A DNA stretch of 64,000 nucleotides from Nissolia schottii (Eukaryota; Streptophyta; Magnoliopsida; Fabales; Fabaceae). Shown here one piece after another: positions 57,710 to 64,000 of the stretch. A program made the position numbers and the translations under genes. Location of the stretch: NCBI GenBank assembly GCA_003254905.1, contig QANU01095819.1, forward strand, positions 1-64,000, read 5' to 3'. The stretch's first letter is position 1. Each line of letters starts with the position of its first letter. The notes below the pieces were generated by a model. The model had not been told where the DNA came from. It searched no databases and saw only the letters and a list, made by a program, of their open reading frames with translations.

Positions 57710-60700
57710 TGTAACACCCCTGCTAGCTGTTTATGCTTAAGTCGTAAACAATGCTCACAAAGTTGTTATCTGCTTTGGTTGGAATACTTTTAGTCCTATA
57801 TTATCTTTGAAAATATTCTTTAACTGAAAATATGGACCAATTTAAAACTTTTTTCCTTTCTTTATTAAAACATAAAATATGAGTCACACGTGTTCAAGAA
57901 GATATACATATATACACAAGCGATAGAGTCTACAAGACTTAGACATTAAATGACATAATGAGTAATCGTACAAAATATTTCATAATGTACATGCATTCAT
58001 ATGGGTCCAGAAACAGTTACACCTTTGGTTATATTTACATATTACACTTACTGCACATAAGAGCTAATAGCATATCTAATCCATTTAGCTAATACAAAAT
58101 ACAAAACACCTATACGTCACAATGCATAGATATAAATTGTTGTTCCGCTGCTTCCCTGGAACATCTTGACGCCAAGACCTTCAATCGTTTCGTGATGCCA
58201 ACTCATATCCGGTGTACTAGTCGTACTCGCCTGAAATCATAAATTAGTAAGGGATGAGAACATCGCGTCCTCAGTGGGAATCCTAAGGCATAACTATCCG
58301 TTTTCGATTCATGTATGATCCAAGCCACTCAGGAGATCTCTAGGTGTCACAGTATACTAAAATCCCTACTTATTTTAATCCATACTAATCCTGAGCAGCG
58401 TTATCTAGTTTACTAAGTGACCGGAGAATTTCTAATCTTTGCATTACCTATAAAGGGAAAGTCATTGTGCTTTCTATTCCTATCAGATTGAGTAGCGTGA
58501 CATTGGATCATGTCCTCTCGTATTTATAATCTTTATATAGGCAATCTTGTGAAACCCTTTTTCACTCGACATTGCCTTATAGCATATATCTACATACATC
58601 ACATATATCATGCATGAAGGGATCTGGATACTGTCTTATGTGCCCTGTCAGGTGTTTCCATCAGGGCAGCATTCTTCTTGTCTTTTCCACCATGTACCAG
58701 CGGGATCGCCATCCCCATTCTGAGTACAACCTGCTCCATTTCCGTATTTTAACAAGGTAGAACTCATACCTGAGGTGGTAGCGAACCACATACGCATTAG
58801 TGTAAACATATATATAAAATGACCATCTCTGTATGCAGGGTGGTGAAGAGTCGCTCTTACAGCGTCACCAGGGGTGGACTCATGCATTCGTATCATATTT
58901 TTGCCCTTTACATATTTCGATTTCATAGAATATTTTGCATACGTAGCCTGAACTGTTTCTTTCGTTTAGCATATACTTTCTTTTCCCTCATACCTTTCTT
59001 TTTATACATTAACTCTTCTTTTTAATAGCATGATCTTGATCTCATAGCAGCTTTAAGCTTGTTTTCTTATCTTTAACCATTCCATCTTGTAGGATGGTGA
59101 GGGGCGTGTCCATTGACATGCCAAGAGAGGGGATTTCCTATTATATAACCAAGTACATATCTTCAAGGTACACCAAGCCCATTGTGGCCAGAACCTTCTT
59201 AAGATCTTATTCGTTTCCTACGTTCAATTATTAACTTTTTTTAGTTACGTGATTGTTCTTTTAGTTATCTAAGGCTTCCCTAACACTCTAATGGCAACCC
59301 ATTTCCTCATGATGCATAATAATAATATAGCACATAGAATACAATTAATTTCACATGATAACCATGCACATCTCTACGACTGCACACACAAGCATTCAAC
59401 AGGGAAGGTTTGTAAGTTTTGCTCAGCCATCTCTTTTACGACCAGTAAACTTCTAGTTTGGAATACTCTAATTGGATTTCTTTCTTCTTAGCTTGGTTGT
59501 CTAAGCCTTTCCTTCAATTCCCTAACTGTCCTTCAAAAACTCCGTAATTCCCCTTTTTCCCAAAATTCTCGATTTTCTTCAGAATTTTAGTTATCAAAAA
59601 CCCAAAGAGCCCTAGACTTCACCGCAAGGTTTTTGATATCTCTAAGCTCATTTTTCACAATTATAAACCGATAATTTCAACCCATATTTTTGAAATTCCA
59701 ATTTTACCCTTTTTGCTCAAAACATCGTTTTTACTCGAAACTTCCAATTTTCTTCAGAATTTTAGTTATCAAAAATCCAAAGGGCCCTATACTTCACCCC
59801 CAAGGTTTTTGATAGCTCTAAACTTGACCCTAAACCCAAATTTTTAGCCCTATTTTTCAAAATTTCCATTTTGCCCTTGTAAACCCGAAAACATCGTTTT
59901 ACTTAATTTGTTCAAGAAATTCGACGGGGGCTCCGAAAATTTTGAAACTTAACACCCCCACTCAATTTTTCATGTAGATTTAAGAAATGAGTTTAGTTTT
60001 CCATGATAAAAATCTTAGCCTAGAGTTTATACTCAAACCGAATATCCTCAACCGTTTTCCCAAGTTCCTAACATTCCTAGTTAAAACCCTTGCCTGGACT
60101 TTTCCTCAATTAATTTTTCTCAACCAGGACCAAATCAAATCATCCAAACACAACCTTCAAACATGCAAATAATTTCATATTTTCATCAACAAACGTCATA
60201 AACATGCCACTAAGGTAGTGGGTTTTTCGGATTACCCACCCCTAAGAAGATTTGAGAAGATTCAAGCAACTTTGAAAGAAGCTCCTTAGGGAGCCTTGGT
60301 GTTCCCAAAGCTTGATTGATCACCTTTTTCCCAAGAGAAATCCTAAGAGAAAAATGATGATGAGGGCTGCGGTTTCTTGTAGGAAAAGTGATGGGAATTT
60401 TGTGAGGATGATGGTGTGTTGATTCGAAGCTTTGTGAGGGAAATGAGATGGATTTTTAAGAGATGGTAAGATGGCATTCTTCCTTGGTCACAAAGAGAAG
60501 AAAATGAAGAAGTGAGGATGAAGATGGGTGGTGTGTGAGTACACAGTTTTATGAGAGGAAAAGAAGCAAGAAAGACAATGACACAAGAGAGAAAATGAGA
60601 TGAAGATGGAGTGGTCTTAGGCTTGGCTTGGTTTGTATTTATAGTGAAATGGAAGAGTGAAATTTTCTTAAAAGATGAGGAGTGGGCTACGGTTTTCTAA

Positions 60701-61386
60701 GGCTGAAACTATAAGGAAATTAAATTAATTTTAAGAAGTGAAGTGATGGAAACATGGTGTGTGTGTGTGTAAGAGAGGTATGGTGTTGTAAGAGAGTTGG
60801 TGTGGTTAAGTGAGTGTGTAAGTGATTTGGTGAGTAAAAGATGAGTGTGAGGGCTACTATGGTTGAATGTGAGCTGTGTATGTGTGTGAGTTTAGGTATG
60901 GGTTTGGTTGTGTCATGTTTTGGACAAATTAATTAATTTTGAGGGAGGAGTACACTGCTCCTTGGCTGACTTTGAAAGATAATTGAATTAAATATTGTAA
61001 TGTGAATAGTGTGTTTGATCGTGTTTGGTCGTTAGATTTCTATGTACATGCGCGGCGATTTAACGGATATCATATAAAATTTTCTAAACATACAATCATA
61101 ATCTAATAATTTTTCTAATAAGGAATTTAAATTAATCTAAGGTATTCATAAATCAATTTTCGTAAAAATGTGTTTTATAGATATCTTTGATATGTAATTA
61201 AATTCCCACGATAAAAGATAATTGATCCGGATCTGGCAAAATTTTGCGAAAACACAAAACTATACCTTGACTGGCATTATTGAAAATATAATTTGTGATT
61301 TAAAATTCTCAATCTTAATAAATCACTCGTATATTGTTTTATTACGCGAAATATTTGCAAAGAAAAAAGTGGGATGTTACATGTTT
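57705..61386 (+). mobile_element. Solo-LTR-like insertion, TGTAACACCC...GGGATGTTACA family, 5-bp target duplication
   Basis: The element is 57710-61381 (3672 bp), with TGTAACACCCCTGCTAGC at the start and AAGTGGGATGTTACA at the end. It is flanked by TGTTT at 57705-57709 and 61382-61386. Removing one TGTTT and the insert restores the helicase reading PMFTHGQL, so the insertion site is certain. It shares head, middle and tail with 8490-11244. It contains two diverged copies of a 175-bp unit (59571 onward and 59746 onward; 'cttcagaattttagttatcaaaaa'). No retroviral domain was seen. Confidence 0.82.
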
Positions 61387-61530
61387 ACTCATGGTCAACT
61401 GCACGTTGCTCTGTCAAGGGTGACGAGTAACAAGGATTTGCGGGTTTTAATTGAAAATCATGGATCAATTAGGAAGAGTTGTACTATGAGGGTCGTTTAT
61501 ACGGAAGTTTTTCAAAGGGTTGGAATTTGA
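61382..61530 (+). pseudogene. Helitron-type PIF1 helicase, final piece
   Basis: It reads FTHGQLHVALSRVTSNKDLR, then VLIENHG and a short tail to a stop at 61528. This is helicase motif VI (VALSRV) of PIF1-type proteins. It continues the sequence broken at 57709. Confidence 0.8.
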
Positions 61531-62302
61531 AAATTTAGTCAGTTGTGTTTGCTAAATGTCCGGGTTGTTTTGTCTTTTTCGTTTTTTCTTCCCATGAATG
61601 TTAACTACGAATGTTCCTATATTTGTTTTTAGTGTTGGTGAATGCATGTAACAGTGATTTTTTGAGTTGCGAAAAAAGTTTGCAATCGAGTGCATTAGTT
61701 GCGGGCGATGTTATATTTATTACGTTGTTCTTGAGTTAATTTTTGTTTGGTGCTTTATTTTTCTCTACGAAATGTGTTAACCGTGTTAATGTTATGTTCA
61801 TGATACTTCTTGTGTTTCTTATTTACATGATTGTATTTTTTTAAAACTGACATGATATGCTTTGTGTATAGTTTTCTTACCATGTTAGCGTTGTTTGATT
61901 GGTCTTTGTGTGTATTAGTTTTTTTTAATTTTACGTCGTGTGGACAGTGTGGTTAATACACTGGTATTCTTATCCTTTTTAAATATTTTCACCACACCAA
62001 AATTTTTTAACCTAAAAATTACATGTCAGACAGTAAAAAGAAAAAAAGAAAACTCCGTCAATATGGCCGATCATATAGAAGAAGACACAAAGCGGTGACC
62101 TCAACAATTGGCGGGTCAACCTTCCACCGTCAACGTTCCCAAAAAGCCGCCATTGAAATTAATGGCATCTCCGTAAATTTTAAAATACAAAAACAATAAA
62201 CAATAAACAATAAACAAAAAAACAAAAAATAATGCTGGCAATGTATCTAACATAACTAAACAAGTAGATCAGGTGAGAGAAGAAAAAACCAACCAACCAA
62301 CC
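61531..62302 (+). promoter_or_regulatory. Upstream region of the receptor-kinase gene
   Basis: No gene is seen. A W-box core (TTGACC on the minus strand, 62114-62119) lies about 185 bp before the ATG, which would suit a defence-related receptor but is a common hexamer. A (AACAATAA)n tract is at 62190-62215. The 5' portion probably contains the unseen Helitron terminus. Confidence 0.3.
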
Positions 62303-64000
62303 ATGCCGCTAAGCTCCACCTTCTGCTTCTTCCTCCTCTACTTCAATTTTCTATTCCTATTGAGCCTTCAACCCTCAATTGCCCAACAAAAACTCGTTCT
62401 CTCATCTTTCAACATCTCACTCTCGCCATGGCTCCCAACCCAGAACAGAACTCTTGTGTCCCCCAACTCCAACTTCACCGCCGGCTTCTTCCCCATGGGC
62501 AATTCCCCAAAACACTACACCTTCTCCGTTTGGTTCTCCAATGTCCCCAAAAACGCAGACCCTCTCGTCTGGAACGCAACAAGCACCCCACTCAACACAT
62601 CAGCCTCCCTCGTCATAACCTCCAAAGGCCAGATCCTTCTCAACGGCTCCCCCTTTGGTAACGCCTCCGCTACTTCCAACCCCGCACAGCTCTCTCTCAC
62701 CAACGATGGGGCCTTGGAGTTCGGCGATTGGAGCAGCTTCAATAACCCCACCAACACCATCTTGCCCAACCAAAACATAACCACCGCAATCGTACTTAAT
62801 TCCATCAACGGGAAATTCAAGTTCGTCAATTCTCAGTCTCTGGTCCTCACTTCAACCTCCGATACATACTACACCACCCCGAATCCCCTGGAGTTAATGG
62901 ACAGTGACGGGAAAATGAACATGGTTGGAAACTCTTTCCTCACCTCGGATTACGGCGACTCAAGGTTGAGGAAAATAGTCCTCGACAACGACGGGAATCT
63001 CAGGATCTACGGGTTCTACCCAGAGCAGCAGAACCAGTGGCGCGTGGTGTGGAGAGCGATATGGGAGATGTGCAACGTCATAGGGAGGTGTGGCGCTAAC
63101 GCTATATGCGTACCCAGTGACGCTGTGAACACATCTACCAACTGTGTTTGTCCCGCTGGGTTCAGGCCCAATAAAGGTGGGCCCGATAACGGTTGCGCGA
63201 GGAAGATTCCGCTCTCCAACAACACCAATTTCATCCGGCTTGATTACGTCAACTTCACGGTGAGCAGCAAAGGACAGAACCAGATGAAGCAAATCTACGC
63301 CGATAACTTCACGATCTGTGAATCCGGCTGCCAAACAGACCCCAACTGTCTTGGGTTCGGCTTTAGGTACGACGGTTTAGGCTACTGCGTCTTGTTGAAA
63401 GGGAAAGAGCTTCAATACGGTCGCTGGTCCCCGGCTACCGAGCTCGCCGTGTTTCTGAAAGTTGACCACTCCGAATCGGAAACCTCCAATTTCATTGGCC
63501 TCACCGAGGTGATGCAAACGACTTGCCCGGTGAAGATAAGCCTGCCGCTACCGCCAAAGGACGCAAACGCCACCACACGGAACATCGCCATAATCATCAC
63601 ACTCTTCGCCGTGGAACTCATTTCCGGCGTGGCTTTCTTCTGGTCTTTCCTCAAGAGGTACATCAAGTACAGGGACATGGCCACCACCCTTGGGCTCGAG
63701 CTCCTACCCGCTGGTGGCCCCAAACGGTTCAGTTACTCCGAGCTCAAAGCCGCCACCAACGACTTCTCTAACCTCATAGGGAGAGGCGGATTCGGAGATG
63801 TTTACAGGGGGGAGTTGCCGGACCACCGAGTCGTCGCCGTGAAGTGCCTGAAGAACGTCACCGGGGGTGACGGAGAGTTCTGGGCGGAGGTCACCATCAT
63901 TGGCAGGATGCACCACCTCAACTTGGTTCGCTTGTGGGGCTTCTGCGCGGAGAAGGGCCAGAGGATACTCGTGTATGAGCACATCCCTGGTGGCTCATTG
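62303..64000 (+). CDS. G-type lectin S-receptor-like Ser/Thr kinase (ZmPK1-like), partial at the window end
   Basis: A single uninterrupted exon of 566 codons runs off the window. A signal peptide (MPLSSTFCFFLLYFNFLFLL, cleavage near residue 32) is followed by a B-lectin domain (LVSPNSNFTAGF, WNATSTPLNT, FGDWSSFNNPTNTILP). Then come an EGF-like region with spaced Cys (MCNVIGRCGANAIC, CVCPAGFRPN) and a PAN/apple-type segment (CESGCQTDPNCLGFGF). A membrane span lies at about residues 427-449 (NIAIIITLFAVELISGVAFF). The kinase begins near 485: P-loop IGRGGFGDVY from residue 492, the ATP-binding lysine in VAVK at about 514, then EFWAEVTIIGRMHHLNLVRL. The catalytic loop lies beyond 64000. The absence of introns is usual for this group. 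The ligand is unknown; such receptors act at the plasma membrane, often in defence or stress. Confidence 0.93.
   Translation, partial: MPLSSTFCFFLLYFNFLFLLSLQPSIAQQKLVLSSFNISLSPWLPTQNRTLVSPNSNFTAGFFPMGNSPKHYTFSVWFSNVPKNADPLVWNATSTPLNTSASLVITSKGQILLNGSPFGNASATSNPAQLSLTNDGALEFGDWSSFNNPTNTILPNQNITTAIVLNSINGKFKFVNSQSLVLTSTSDTYYTTPNPLELMDSDGKMNMVGNSFLTSDYGDSRLRKIVLDNDGNLRIYGFYPEQQNQWRVVWRAIWEMCNVIGRCGANAICVPSDAVNTSTNCVCPAGFRPNKGGPDNGCARKIPLSNNTNFIRLDYVNFTVSSKGQNQMKQIYADNFTICESGCQTDPNCLGFGFRYDGLGYCVLLKGKELQYGRWSPATELAVFLKVDHSESETSNFIGLTEVMQTTCPVKISLPLPPKDANATTRNIAIIITLFAVELISGVAFFWSFLKRYIKYRDMATTLGLELLPAGGPKRFSYSELKAATNDFSNLIGRGGFGDVYRGELPDHRVVAVKCLKNVTGGDGEFWAEVTIIGRMHHLNLVRLWGFCAEKGQRILVYEHIPGGSL

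Noticed and set aside
62379..63984. Alternative open frames on both strands over the receptor kinase
   Set aside because: The frame from 62303 is continuous to the window end and carries every lectin, EGF-like, PAN-like, membrane and kinase motif.

Overview
This is AT-rich plant nuclear DNA. It has intron-rich genes, abundant degenerate LTR retrotransposons, small foldback/MITE elements and assembly gaps. The genes are plant families: a meiotic SOLO DANCERS cyclin, an ACD11-binding RRM protein and a G-type lectin receptor kinase. Several repeats look like those of phaseoloid legumes, namely long LTRs rich in GTAATNGATTAC or CGCTNAGCGG motifs, so a legume is my inference; the species cannot be fixed from the window. 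Five protein-coding genes can be assembled exon by exon, each with an unbroken frame and consensus-like splice sites. Layout: 1-12.6 kb is repeat territory. It holds a MULE-like element with a 9-bp target duplication, a LINE RNase H relic, a broken S40 senescence-regulator gene, a copia LTR, a foldback MITE and a 2.76-kb LTR-type insertion. 12.7-26.7 kb (minus) is a Dr1-associated corepressor (DRAP1/NC2-alpha) gene of six coding exons. Its introns are swollen by a copia relic, a gypsy element, a foldback element and LINE tails. 27.7-28.7 kb (minus) is a two-exon Myb/SANT-like DNA-binding protein, probably with a 5'-UTR exon near 30.6 kb. 31-38.3 kb is a field of LTR-derived sequence with a 573-bp run of N. 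38.6-44.9 kb (plus) is a BPA1-like RRM protein of six coding exons; its last intron contains a gypsy relic and a nested pair of foldback elements. 47.2-53.6 kb (minus) is SOLO DANCERS in seven coding exons; intron 2 contains a hAT-like element that itself carries a solo LTR. 54-61.5 kb is again repeats: a copia LTR with a repetitive leader, and a Helitron-type PIF1 helicase relic split by a 3.67-kb LTR-type insertion. 62.3-64.0 kb (plus) is the 5' part of a G-type lectin receptor kinase of the ZmPK1 type, running off the window. The genes do not form a pathway; they are unrelated nuclear genes in a repeat-rich arm. Single N characters at 1136, 2424, 3177, 10924 and 19765 mostly fall at repeat boundaries and look like unresolved assembly joins. 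I found no CRISPR, operon, biosynthetic cluster or clearly novel molecular system. The most useful results are the multi-exon gene models, which single-ORF inspection hides, and the datable nested insertions with target duplications.
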